A stretch of 15,264 nt of DNA from SOIA01 sp050116035 (GTDB lineage: Bacteria > Acidobacteriota > Aminicenantia > Aminicenantales > Aminicenantaceae): contig JASFPJ010000043.1 of the NCBI GenBank assembly GCA_050116035.1, forward strand, positions 1-15,264. Reading direction: 5' to 3'. The translations under genes and the position numbers were made by a program. Shown one piece after another: positions 6,022-13,581 of the stretch; positions within the stretch are counted from its first letter, which is position 1, and each line of letters opens with the position of its first letter. Under the pieces are notes generated by a model. It did not search any database. It saw nothing but the letters and a program-made list of their open reading frames with translations, and had not been told where the DNA came from.

Positions 6022-7172
6022 GAAAAGTCATCATGGGAAACCACGCTCTTTCTTATGGCGCCATGCTCGGACGCTCTCAAGTGATCGCTGCCTACCCGAT
6101 AACTCCTCAAACTCAGGTTGTCGAGCTCCTCTCTGAAATGTGCGCAGATAAAACCCTGGACGCAATGTTCATCAAGGTGGAATCCGAACACTCAGCCATG
6201 GCGGCCTGCCTCGGGGCATCGCTGGCTGGAGCCAGAACTTTCACAGCGACTTCAGCTCAGGGCTTGACTCTCATGCATGAGCTGCTTCACTGGGCATCGG
6301 GAGGAAGGCTTCCTGTTGTCATGGGAAACATCAACCGGGCTATGGCTCCTGGCTGGAGTATCTGGTCAGACCAGAACGACAGCCTTTCCCAGAGAGATAC
6401 CGGCTGGATTCAGTTTTACTGTGCGAACAACCAAGAAGTCCTGGACACCGTGATCCAGGCGTTCAAAGTTTCTGAAAAACTGCTCATTCCCAGCATGGTG
6501 ATTCTCGACGCTTTCACTCTATCTCATACCTACGAAGTTGTAGACATCCCTGAGCAGGAAAAAGTGGACGAATTTCTCCCCCCGTTTAAACCGGAGATCA
6601 GACTGACTCCTGATGATCCTCATGCTTTTGGCGGTCTCACATCGCCCGAGCATTATTTTGAATTGAGGTATAAACTTCAAAAAGATATGGAAAAAGTAGA
6701 AGCTTTCATCGAAAAGACCGGGAGAGAATACGAAAAAATGTTTGGCCGCTATCTGGGGATTGTGGAGGAACACCGCTGTGATGATGCCGATTTGATTTTC
6801 ATTACATCCGGAACTATGGGTTCCACAGCCAGGGTCGCTGTGGATGAACTCCGGGAGGAAGGAATCAAAGCGGGAAACCTGAGGATTAAGGTCTTCAGAC
6901 CATTCCCCTTCGAGATTGTCCGGAATATTGTCAAAGGAGCCAAAAAGGTCGCCGTGGTGGACCGCAACATCTCCTACGGACATCATGGGATGTTTTTCCA
7001 GGAAGTCAAATCCGCCATGTTCGGACATTCGGACGGCTTGCCCATCTTCGGCTTCATTACTGGCCTGGGAGGAAGGGATATCACCCCCTCAACCTTCAGA
7101 GAAATCGCCCTTTATGCTCAAGATAAGGATGCATCAGAAGACAATATCGTCTGGATAGGAGTGAACAAATGA
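6018..7172 (+). CDS. porA: 2-oxoacid (pyruvate):ferredoxin oxidoreductase, alpha subunit
   Basis: The 384-residue alpha chain helps form the thiamine-diphosphate active site for oxidative decarboxylation of a 2-oxoacid to acyl-CoA. Seen: YPITPQT at residues 26-32, the conserved VESEHSAMAACLGASLAGART, the TSAQGLTLMHE segment, SIWSDQNDS, and a transketolase-C-like domain ending in GGRDITPS. The pattern NRAMAPGWSIWSDQND followed by RDTGWIQ matches pyruvate-type alpha chains best, but 2-ketoisovalerate or another 2-oxoacid cannot be excluded by eye. ATG 6018 has a strong ribosome site GGAGGAGG (6006-6013) inside the end of porD. Longer frames starting upstream lie inside porD and can be dismissed. 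It overlaps porB by 4 nt. Confidence 0.93.
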   Translation: MRKVIMGNHALSYGAMLGRSQVIAAYPITPQTQVVELLSEMCADKTLDAMFIKVESEHSAMAACLGASLAGARTFTATSAQGLTLMHELLHWASGGRLPVVMGNINRAMAPGWSIWSDQNDSLSQRDTGWIQFYCANNQEVLDTVIQAFKVSEKLLIPSMVILDAFTLSHTYEVVDIPEQEKVDEFLPPFKPEIRLTPDDPHAFGGLTSPEHYFELRYKLQKDMEKVEAFIEKTGREYEKMFGRYLGIVEEHRCDDADLIFITSGTMGSTARVAVDELREEGIKAGNLRIKVFRPFPFEIVRNIVKGAKKVAVVDRNISYGHHGMFFQEVKSAMFGHSDGLPIFGFITGLGGRDITPSTFREIALYAQDKDASEDNIVWIGVNK

Positions 7173-8071
7173 GTAAAGAAAAAAAGATGAGATTATCGCT
7201 TCCGGAAGAGGAGCTGATGAACTCCGGCCACTTGGCCTGCCAAGGGTGCGGTGCAACCTTAGCCATGAGGTATGTCCTTAAAGCTCTGGGACAAAAAGTC
7301 GCGCTGTGCATCCCCGCCTGCTGCTGGTCAGTCATAGACGGACCCTTCCCCTACTCTTCTCTTGATGTTCCCATATTTCACTGCGCTTTTGAAACGGCAG
7401 CCGTCTCCGCATCAGGTGTTAAAGCCGGCCTGGAAATGGTCGGGGACACAGAGACAAAAGTGGTGGCATGGGCTGGTGACGGCGGGACGTTCGACATTGG
7501 CATTCAGGCTCTCTCGGGAGTGGCGGAGCGAAACGATGACATTATCTATATCTGCTACGACAATGAAGCGTACATGAACACGGGAATACAGAGAAGTTCA
7601 GCCACACCCTACGGAGCATGGACTACCACAACACCCATCAAGCACTTCAAGAACAAGCCGAAGAAAGATATCGAAGCCATAATGGCGGCCCACCGCATTC
7701 CGTATATAGCGACGGCCAGTGTGGGGTATCCAGAAGATCTATTCAAAAAAGTCAAAAAAGCCAAAGATATCCAGGGAACACGATTTATCCACATCTACGC
7801 TCCCTGCCCCTCGGGTTGGAAGAGCAGACCCGAAGATACGATCAAACTTTCCCGGATGGTCGTTCAGAATGCGACATTTCCACTCTTTGAAATCGAGTGG
7901 GGCGAGAAATACACTCTGAACATAAAACCCAAAGAAAAAAAACCAATCGACGACTATTTAAAAATTCAGGGGCGATTCCGTCATCTAAAAAAGGAGGAAA
8001 TCGCCTACATCCAGGGAGAAGTGGATAAGAAGTGGGAGCGGCTGCTCGCTTGTGTAAACGGCAATAAGTAG
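7169..8071 (+). CDS. porB: 2-oxoacid (pyruvate):ferredoxin oxidoreductase, beta subunit
   Basis: The 300-residue beta chain binds thiamine diphosphate and one [4Fe-4S] cluster. The TPP motif runs from GDGG (103-106) to YDNEAYMNTG (130-139). Cluster-ligand candidates are C24 and C27 in ACQGCG, C51 or C52 in PACCW, and C213 in APCPSGW, the usual spread for this family. SSATPYGAWTTTTP is typical of pyruvate-type beta chains. The start overlaps the stop of porA (ATGA at 7169-7172). The sequence is full length with no broken motif. It is the last gene of the delta-alpha-beta unit. No obvious intrinsic terminator follows, and the next gene has its own promoter. Confidence 0.94.
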   Translation: MSKEKKMRLSLPEEELMNSGHLACQGCGATLAMRYVLKALGQKVALCIPACCWSVIDGPFPYSSLDVPIFHCAFETAAVSASGVKAGLEMVGDTETKVVAWAGDGGTFDIGIQALSGVAERNDDIIYICYDNEAYMNTGIQRSSATPYGAWTTTTPIKHFKNKPKKDIEAIMAAHRIPYIATASVGYPEDLFKKVKKAKDIQGTRFIHIYAPCPSGWKSRPEDTIKLSRMVVQNATFPLFEIEWGEKYTLNIKPKEKKPIDDYLKIQGRFRHLKKEEIAYIQGEVDKKWERLLACVNGNK

Positions 8072-8148
8072 GCGGATTGCCTTATTCATTCACAATTTCA
8101 ATACATCAAAACGAAACCACAGCCGCACACGCCATTTTCATTTTATGA

Positions 8149-8177
8149 TTGCAAAGAGCTTTCGAAAAACCTATAAT
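8149..8177 (+). promoter_or_regulatory. Strong sigma-70-type promoter for the tlpA-like/ccdA pair
   Basis: TTGCAA (8149-8154, 4 of 6) is followed by exactly 17 bp and a perfect TATAAT (8172-8177). Transcription would start near 8184, giving a leader of about 80 nt that contains the hairpin at 8199-8226. The same TTGCAA hexamer serves as the candidate -35 near fabH. Confidence 0.7.
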
Positions 8178-8198
8178 TACTATCTTAATAATAATTCT

Positions 8199-8226
8199 TC
8201 GATTGACTCCATTTCAGGTCAATCGA
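8199..8226 (+). promoter_or_regulatory. Leader hairpin or operator upstream of the tlpA-like gene
   Basis: TCGATTGAC (8199-8207) and GTCAATCGA (8218-8226) form a perfect 9-bp stem with a 10-nt loop. TTC/GAA extends it by three more pairs across a one-base bulge. It lies about 15 nt after the predicted transcription start and 26 nt before the ribosome site. It has no T-run. It could be a repressor-binding palindrome or an mRNA 5' stabiliser. Confidence 0.5.
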
Positions 8227-8263
8227 GAATGTCAAATCAGTTTCGCCTTCACAGGAGATACGC

Positions 8264-8773
8264 ATGAAAAAGTACAATTGGATTTTAATCCCATTGGTAC
8301 TCGTATTATTTGTCTACGCCAATGCAGAAATGACAGGGAACTCTGGCAAGGAATATCCTCAAGCCCCTGAATTCACTCTCGAAGACCTCAAAGGAAATAA
8401 AATTTCCCTCTCAGACTTGAGCGGCAAAGTGGTCTTCTTGAATGTCTGGGCCACTTGGTGTGGACCGTGTAAGAGAGAAATCCCTGATTTCATCGAAGCC
8501 TACAATCAGTATAAAGATAAAGGATTGGAAATCATCGGGATATCCGTGGACAGAATCAGCCAAAGCAGAGTCCTCCAGTTCATAGAAAAATATAAAATCA
8601 ACTACCCTGTAGCCATGACAACGTCGAAACTCACAAAGGATTATGGTCCATTTACGATGATTCCAGTCACCATTATTATTGACACGAAGGGAAAAATCCG
8701 GCATAGACAGATCGGCCAGGTGAACAAAAAATTCGTCGATAACTGGTTTGCTGCACTGATTGAAGAAAAATAA
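8264..8773 (+). CDS. TlpA/ResA-like thiol-disulfide oxidoreductase
   Basis: A 169-residue thioredoxin-fold protein with the redox motif WCGPC (C66 and C69) in VWATWCGPCKREIP and the cis-proline P134 in MIPVT. Before the fold there is an N-terminal hydrophobic stretch (residues 6-21, after MKKYN), a signal peptide or membrane anchor, so the protein should act in the periplasm. The segment APEFTLEDLKGNKISLSDL is typical of the TlpA/ResA/AhpC-TSA group. These proteins reduce disulfides, for example in apocytochrome c or other exported proteins. ATG 8264 has AGGAG (8253-8257) at 6 nt. CcdA follows after only 3 bp and is its expected electron donor. No cytochrome c or heme-handling gene is in the window, so the client is unknown. 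Confidence 0.9.
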   Translation: MKKYNWILIPLVLVLFVYANAEMTGNSGKEYPQAPEFTLEDLKGNKISLSDLSGKVVFLNVWATWCGPCKREIPDFIEAYNQYKDKGLEIIGISVDRISQSRVLQFIEKYKINYPVAMTTSKLTKDYGPFTMIPVTIIIDTKGKIRHRQIGQVNKKFVDNWFAALIEEK

Positions 8774-8776
8774 CAG

Positions 8777-9493
8777 ATGCCTGGCACTGAAAACGTATCC
8801 GTACTGGTGGCTTTCACTGCAGGGCTCATCTCTTTTCTATCGCCGTGCGTGCTGCCCTTGATCCCCTCCTACATGGCCTTTATCACAGGCGTATCCATCG
8901 AAGAATTATCTGCTGAGAAGAATTTAAGGTATGTCCGGAAAAACGTTATCATCAACTCACTGATGTTCATCCTCGGCTTCTCTATCATTTTCATAGCTCT
9001 GGGAGCATCGGCCACTTTTCTAGGCACATATCTGGCCCAGAACATCCGCTGGTTCGAGATCGGTGGAGGAATACTCGTTATCATCCTGGGCATTCATTTC
9101 ACAGGTCTATTCAGGCTGAAATTCCTCGACAGGGAAAAGAAAATCCACCTGAAAAGCAAGCCCCTCGGCATCATTGGGACATGTCTTGTCGGAATGGCAT
9201 TTGCAGTGGGATGGACTCCTTGTGTGGGCCCCATTCTGGGAGCCATCCTGACCATGGCAGCCACCACCCAGGATATCGGAAAAGGGATAATCCTGCTTAT
9301 CTTCTACTCTGCCGGTATGGGTATTCCTTTCTTTCTCTCAGCCATTATCCTTCACAAATTCTTCGAGTACTTTAAAACCATCCGGAAATATTTCAAAGTC
9401 ATTTCGATCATTGGAGGTGTACTCCTGATCGCTGTCGGAATTCTGCTCATAACTGGATTCTTTTCTTCCCTTTCTGCCCTCCTGAATCAGTAA
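8777..9493 (+). CDS. ccdA: Cytochrome c biogenesis-type thiol:disulfide transporter CcdA
   Basis: A 238-residue polytopic inner-membrane protein of the CcdA/DsbD-beta family. It passes reducing equivalents from cytoplasmic thioredoxin to periplasmic thiol proteins. The two redox cysteines are in the family motifs SPCVLPLIPSY (C24) and GWTPCVGPILGAIL (C149). About six hydrophobic segments are visible, for example near residues 8-26, 58-85, 94-113, 132-160, 168-190 and 207-230. The start is 3 bp after the tlpA-like stop and has only a weak ribosome site, so translation is probably coupled. The gene converges on fabH, with a palindromic element between them. Confidence 0.93.
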   Translation: MPGTENVSVLVAFTAGLISFLSPCVLPLIPSYMAFITGVSIEELSAEKNLRYVRKNVIINSLMFILGFSIIFIALGASATFLGTYLAQNIRWFEIGGGILVIILGIHFTGLFRLKFLDREKKIHLKSKPLGIIGTCLVGMAFAVGWTPCVGPILGAILTMAATTQDIGKGIILLIFYSAGMGIPFFLSAIILHKFFEYFKTIRKYFKVISIIGGVLLIAVGILLITGFFSSLSALLNQ

Positions 9494-9514
9494 ACATCAT
9501 CAGAAATAAAGTAA

Positions 9515-9623
9515 AAAAAAGGGGACAGGCTACTTTTTCTGGAGAATAGGGACAGTCCCTATCTTTCTTAACAAAAGGACTGAAAGGGACAGTCCCTGAA
9601 AAAAGTAGCCTGTCCCCTTTTTT
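9515..9623. repeat. Nested palindromic element between ccdA and fabH (MITE-like; possible two-way terminator)
   Basis: A perfect 24-bp inverted repeat has its left arm at 9515-9538 (A-run, GGGGACAGGCTAC, T-run) and its right arm at 9600-9623. The arms enclose 61 bp holding two more palindromes: 9546-9562 (ATAGGGAC-A-GTCCCTAT) and 9585-9597 (AGGGAC-A-GTCCCT). Both share the GGGAC-N-GTCCC core of the palindrome at 2212. Each arm ends in a T-run when read outward on the strand leaving the element. It could therefore terminate transcription from both convergent genes. It contains no coding sequence. I infer a mobile, repeat-family origin from the nested structure and the recurrence. Confidence 0.8.
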
Positions 9624-9629
9624 CGATGT

Positions 9630-10625
9630 TTACCAGCGGTAAGTGACAGCACCCCAGGTGAAACCGGCTCCAAAGGCAACCATAACCACGATATCGCCTT
9701 TTTTAAGCTTCTCTTCTGCCCATAGCTCATGAATAGCAATAGGGATGGAGGCTGCGGAGACATTGCCGTATTTATGGATGTTTACATAGACCTTTTCAGG
9801 CGGAACTTTAATGCGCCTTCCTGTGGCATCAATGATCCTGATGTTAGCCTGATGCGGAATGAGATAAGCAACATCTTCTGTCGTGAGTCCAGCCGATTTT
9901 ATCGCCTCTAGAGCAGCCTCCCCCATCCGTTTCACGGCATGCTTGAAAACTTCATTTCCTTTCATCTGAAGATAATGAAGATCTTGAGCAATAGATTCGG
10001 AAGAAGTTGGAATCCGTGTTCCCCCTGCTGGCAGAGAGAGCAGGTTTCCCAGGTTTCCATCCGCTCTCCAGTAGGATGAGAGCATTCCTGATTCATCATC
10101 ACTCTCTTCAAGCACGACTGCGGCTGAGGCATCCCCAAACAGAACACATGTGTTTCGGTCTTTCATATTCACAATCTTGGTTAATACTTCTGAACCAATC
10201 AGAAGAATGCGTTTGTGGGCTCCGTTGAGTATCAATCCTTCGGCCACGATCATCCCGTAGAGCCAGCCTGTGCAGGCGGCAGAAATATCAAAGGCGGGGA
10301 TATGTCCCGCCCCTAATCCCTTCTGCACCCAGCATCCAGTGGAAGGAAACAATGTATCAGGAGTTGATGTGGCGACTATGATGAGGTCAATATCCTTCAC
10401 TTTAAGCCCGGCGTTTTCTAGAGCGATCCGGGAGGCTTCAATCGAGAGGTCGGATGTGGCCTGATCCTCGGTAACGACCCGTCTCTCTTTGATTCCGGTG
10501 CGGGAGATGATCCACTCATCAGAGGTGTCGACCATCTTTTCCAGGTCCCGATTCGTCAAGACCTTATCAGGGACATAGAACCCCGTTCCTATTATTTTTA
10601 TCCTTCGCTTGTTATCTTTCTTCAT
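9630..10625 (-). CDS. fabH: Beta-ketoacyl-ACP synthase III (FabH)
   Basis: A 331-residue enzyme that condenses an acyl-CoA primer (usually acetyl-CoA) with malonyl-ACP to start fatty acid synthesis in the cytoplasm. The catalytic triad is visible: C118 in SAACTGW, H258 in IPHQAN, and N288 in KYGNVSAAS. FGDASAAVV and the C-terminal GAGFTWGA are also typical. Length is standard. It is the only minus-strand gene in the window and stands alone, without plsX, fabD or acpP neighbours. The start at 10625 has a modest ribosome site (AGAGAAG on the minus strand). A candidate promoter lies at 10646-10674. The end of the gene lies 6 bp from the palindromic element. Confidence 0.96.
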   Translation of the reverse strand: MKKDNKRRIKIIGTGFYVPDKVLTNRDLEKMVDTSDEWIISRTGIKERRVVTEDQATSDLSIEASRIALENAGLKVKDIDLIIVATSTPDTLFPSTGCWVQKGLGAGHIPAFDISAACTGWLYGMIVAEGLILNGAHKRILLIGSEVLTKIVNMKDRNTCVLFGDASAAVVLEESDDESGMLSSYWRADGNLGNLLSLPAGGTRIPTSSESIAQDLHYLQMKGNEVFKHAVKRMGEAALEAIKSAGLTTEDVAYLIPHQANIRIIDATGRRIKVPPEKVYVNIHKYGNVSAASIPIAIHELWAEEKLKKGDIVVMVAFGAGFTWGAVTYRW

Positions 10626-10645
10626 AACTTCTCTAAAAATATTAT

Positions 10646-10674
10646 TCTATAGCATACTTGTTTTCGATTTGCAA
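10646..10674 (-). promoter_or_regulatory. Candidate fabH promoter
   Basis: Read on the minus strand, TTGCAA (10674-10669) is followed by 17 bp and TATAGA (10651-10646). Each box matches consensus in 4 of 6 positions. Transcription would start near 10639, about 14 nt before the fabH start codon. Confidence 0.5.
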
Positions 10675-10697
10675 ATAGTATGAAAGACGAGTAAAAT
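10669..10697 (+). promoter_or_regulatory. Candidate divergent promoter for the outer-membrane barrel gene
   Basis: The same self-complementary TTGCAA (10669-10674) read on the plus strand is followed by 17 bp and TAAAAT (10692-10697, 5 of 6). The weakness is that transcription would start near 10704, only about 6 nt before ATG 10710, which cuts off the GGGAG ribosome site at 10699-10703. It is either a near-leaderless transcript or a false hit. Confidence 0.3.
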
Positions 10698-10709
10698 CGG
10701 GAGATTCGA

Positions 10710-11936
10710 ATGAGAATACCCAGATTAGGCCTTTTTGTTTTTTTTTCCTTGACTCTTGCCTTCCTCCCCAAAATGGCTTCATCTCAGATGATTGTCGGGC
10801 AGTATGAAGACGAAGCCCCGTTGAGAACCTGGAACAGCTTCGGCTTTCAGACAGCTCCTTCTTTGGCTATGGGCGAAACACAGTACACAATGGCCACAGA
10901 CAGTGCTGTCTCTCTTTCGAATCCAGCTCTTCTGGCAGCTCTTCCCAGATTCTCCTTCACGCTCAATTCTTCACTTCATTCGGCCTCACTCTATAAATAT
11001 TCAGCCATCAACACCGGCCCCTTCTACTCTGATGAAAACAGTATTTTGAGTATAATTTCGTTTGACTTCGCTGGAGCCTCGATAAGAATCAAGAACTGGA
11101 CCTTTGCCTTGAGTATGGCTCTTCTTGAAAGTTATGCCCGCCCTTCAGCGGAGGTGACATACTCCACGTACACATTCACTCTGGAACAATCAGGCAACCT
11201 AAAAAACATCAACTTTTCTGTCGCCCGAAAGGTCCTGAACAAACTCTCTGTCGGAATCGGATTGAACTACGCCTATGGTTATCTTGAAAAAGAGATGGTG
11301 GACGAGAGGGAGACTTCAAACATTACTCAGACTGATTGGAAGCACCACGACTTTCGAGCTTTTTACATCAACGGAGGTCTTGTGCTGGAGATGACAAGAA
11401 AAATTAAAGTGGCGGCTGTATTCCGGACACCTTTTGTGAAAAAATCGGACAGTGAAAGCCTTTACAGATTTCATTCTCCCATTACTGAAATCAGGACTGA
11501 AGCCTCGGAAGAAAGCGAGTATAAGCAACCCTTTGTGGCGGGTTTAGGAGTTTTCTTCCAATACTCTCCCAAGCTCAAAGCTAGCTCTGATTTCACTTTC
11601 TACAGGTGGTCCCGATACAGCATCATTTATTTTGGAGAGGAGGGTGAGCAGGAGAGAGACTTCAGAGATATCATTAAAATCGGTGCGGGTGTCGAATACA
11701 TGAACTCAATGAGGCTCTTTGGAGCTGAAATGAACGTCCCCTTTAGAGCAGGCTTCAGCTATGATCCTCAACCGATGGTTGAACACAGCTCCTCCTATGC
11801 ATATTTTACCTTCGGAACAGGCCTTCACTGGGGAAAGTTCTCTTTGGATGCAGGAATGCTATTGGGTAAAGAGAGAGGCTCCGGAAACTCTCTCTCTGGA
11901 AAAAAATTCACGCTCTCCCTGAGTTTCAGGATGTGA
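10710..11936 (+). CDS. Outer-membrane beta-barrel protein of unknown function
   Basis: A 408-residue exported protein. Residues 1-26 form a classic signal peptide: basic MRIPR, a hydrophobic core GLFVFFSLTLAFL, and a likely cleavage after ASSQ. The mature part is rich in alternating hydrophobic/polar strands with aromatic ends (for example ASIRIKNWTFALSMAL, KLSVGIGLNYAYGY, SYAYFTFGTGLHWG). It ends in FTLSLSFRM, resembling a barrel C-terminal strand. The early motif with SNPALLA after a region naming small and polar residues recalls PorV/FadL-type (UPF0164-like) barrels, which transport hydrophobic compounds or act as secretion shuttles. I cannot assign it to a named family with confidence. 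ATG 10710 is supported by GGGAG at 6 nt. It diverges from fabH and precedes the M14 peptidase gene by 158 bp. Confidence 0.75.
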   Translation: MRIPRLGLFVFFSLTLAFLPKMASSQMIVGQYEDEAPLRTWNSFGFQTAPSLAMGETQYTMATDSAVSLSNPALLAALPRFSFTLNSSLHSASLYKYSAINTGPFYSDENSILSIISFDFAGASIRIKNWTFALSMALLESYARPSAEVTYSTYTFTLEQSGNLKNINFSVARKVLNKLSVGIGLNYAYGYLEKEMVDERETSNITQTDWKHHDFRAFYINGGLVLEMTRKIKVAAVFRTPFVKKSDSESLYRFHSPITEIRTEASEESEYKQPFVAGLGVFFQYSPKLKASSDFTFYRWSRYSIIYFGEEGEQERDFRDIIKIGAGVEYMNSMRLFGAEMNVPFRAGFSYDPQPMVEHSSSYAYFTFGTGLHWGKFSLDAGMLLGKERGSGNSLSGKKFTLSLSFRM

Positions 11937-12094
11937 GCATTGACGAAATAGAGGGATGAAATCATGCGGATAGGAAAGAAACAAATGGAAGATGAACAAT
12001 GAAGAGTGAAAGAAGAAAACAAACGGGTGGAAGATTCTCACTTAAATACCGACAGAAAGGTTTGCATTTGATTCAACAGGAAGGATTTAAAGGG

Positions 12095-13540
12095 ATGGTC
12101 AATAAAGTATTTTTAACAGTCCTCATATCATGCCTCTCTTTTGGTCCGCTCGCCGCACAGGATTACTGGACGACGCACATCATCAGCATCGAAAAAAACC
12201 AGGAGAACTTAGCCAAACTCTCGAAAATGAACCTCGATCTCCTGATGGAATGGGAGAACAGAATCTATATCATCGCCAATTTCGAAGACTTCCCTAAACT
12301 CCAGGAAAAAAACGTTCCTTACACACTTGAAACTTTCAATTTCTACCCGTTCAAGCAAGCACAGAGAGGCATTCGAGGAGGAGTCAATGGTGACTTTCAT
12401 TCCTCAAGAGAACTCGAACAAGACCTCTATACTCTCGAAGATACCTACCCTAATCTCATCAGAATTTCCATCATCGGTGAGTCTCTTGAAGGAAGAAACA
12501 TCTACGCCCTCAAGATCAGCGATAATGTCCACAGCGATGAGTCTGAAGCAGAGGTCATTTTTATCGGATGCCACCATGCACGGGAATGGATCTCGGTCGA
12601 AATCCCTTATCTTCTCGCGAAATACCTGGTCGAAAATTATGCGTCAGATCCCCAGGTCCAGAATCTTGTTGACCAGAGTGAAATCTGGATTGTTCCTCTT
12701 TTAAACCCGGATGGTCTCGAATATTCCATACATTTTTACCGTTACTGGCGGAAAAACAGACGGGATAATCAAGACGGAACGTATGGAATCGACCTCAACA
12801 GAAATTATGGATACCAATGGGGGATTGATAACGTCGGGTCAAGTCCTTATTCTTTCTCATATACCTATCGAGGCCCTTCCGCTTTTTCCGAACCTGAAAC
12901 ACAGGCCGTAAGAGACCTCTTCGCCCAAAGGAATTTCAGCGCGTTGATCTCCTACCACAGTTATTCCCAGGTCATCCTTTATCCATGGGGGTATACTGAT
13001 CAACCTTCTCTGGATGATCTGCTTCTCGAACAAATGGCCACAGATATGTCCACACGAATGCAAGCGGTCAATGGAAACATCTATGGATTCATGCAGGCTG
13101 GAGAAGGATTTTATCTGACTAACGGAGACACAACAGACTGGAGCTATGGCGTCTACGGCATTCCTTCTTTCACCATCGAACTTCCTCCTGCAGATAGGCT
13201 TCAAGGCGAATTCTACAACGCAGAGGAGGACATTCAGTCCATATTTGATGAAAACCTCCCGGCCATGCTCTATCTCATCGACTGGTCTGTACAGAACTCT
13301 TCTCCTCCGATAAATCCCCCACAGGTAATAAGGCGAGTCCCCTGGAAAAAAATGGAATCAATCCAAAGAATCCGTGATGAGTCGAGAGACAAGAACAGGA
13401 AACTGGCATCACAAATCTCAGAAAAAAGAACTTCGCAAAAGAAGCCGTTAGATGTCGAAAAAAAGCCAATCCCCGGACAAACCCATTCCCCAAAAGACAA
13501 GAGGAAAAACAAAAAAGAAAAAAAGATATTTAAAGAATAA
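12095..13540 (+). CDS. Secreted M14 zinc carboxypeptidase with lysine-rich C-terminal tail
   Basis: A 481-residue exported metallopeptidase of the carboxypeptidase A/T type. A signal peptide (MVNKVFLTVLISCLSFGPLAA) is followed by a propeptide-like region (about 23-98) and the M14 domain (about 105-400). Zinc ligands are H161 and E164 in HHAREW, and H288 in SYHSY. The catalytic base is E362 in TIELP. NPDG, the arginine/asparagine segment DLNRNYG, and Y340 (aligning with Tyr248 of carboxypeptidase A) are present. The specificity position (Ile255 in bovine CPA) appears to be T347, with D345 nearby. After about residue 410 comes a hydrophilic, Lys/Arg-rich tail of about 70 residues with no sorting motif that I recognise. 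I chose ATG 12095 because it gives the signal peptide and has AGGAAGGA at 12078-12085. An ATG at 11999 would put 32 charged residues in front. Confidence 0.9.
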   Translation: MVNKVFLTVLISCLSFGPLAAQDYWTTHIISIEKNQENLAKLSKMNLDLLMEWENRIYIIANFEDFPKLQEKNVPYTLETFNFYPFKQAQRGIRGGVNGDFHSSRELEQDLYTLEDTYPNLIRISIIGESLEGRNIYALKISDNVHSDESEAEVIFIGCHHAREWISVEIPYLLAKYLVENYASDPQVQNLVDQSEIWIVPLLNPDGLEYSIHFYRYWRKNRRDNQDGTYGIDLNRNYGYQWGIDNVGSSPYSFSYTYRGPSAFSEPETQAVRDLFAQRNFSALISYHSYSQVILYPWGYTDQPSLDDLLLEQMATDMSTRMQAVNGNIYGFMQAGEGFYLTNGDTTDWSYGVYGIPSFTIELPPADRLQGEFYNAEEDIQSIFDENLPAMLYLIDWSVQNSSPPINPPQVIRRVPWKKMESIQRIRDESRDKNRKLASQISEKRTSQKKPLDVEKKPIPGQTHSPKDKRKNKKEKKIFKE

Positions 13541-13581
13541 GTAAAAATATACTAAAATACGGAACAGAGAAAGGGATAGCA

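Noticed and set aside
6519..7028. A 169-codon minus-strand open frame
   Set aside because: It is antisense to porA and shows no family features.
11999..12094. Upstream extension of the M14 peptidase start
   Set aside because: It would put 32 charged residues in front of a clear signal peptide. ATG 12095 has its own ribosome site.
11937..12094. Purine-rich stretch with ATGAACAATGAAGAGTGAAAG-like wording
   Set aside because: It has a loosely repetitive look but no defined repeat unit and no gene could be delimited.
13530..13558. Promoter-like TTAAAG-N17-TAAAAT before the coiled-coil gene
   Set aside because: The -35 is weak and the surroundings are nearly all A/T, where such boxes arise easily. 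Kept only as a possibility.
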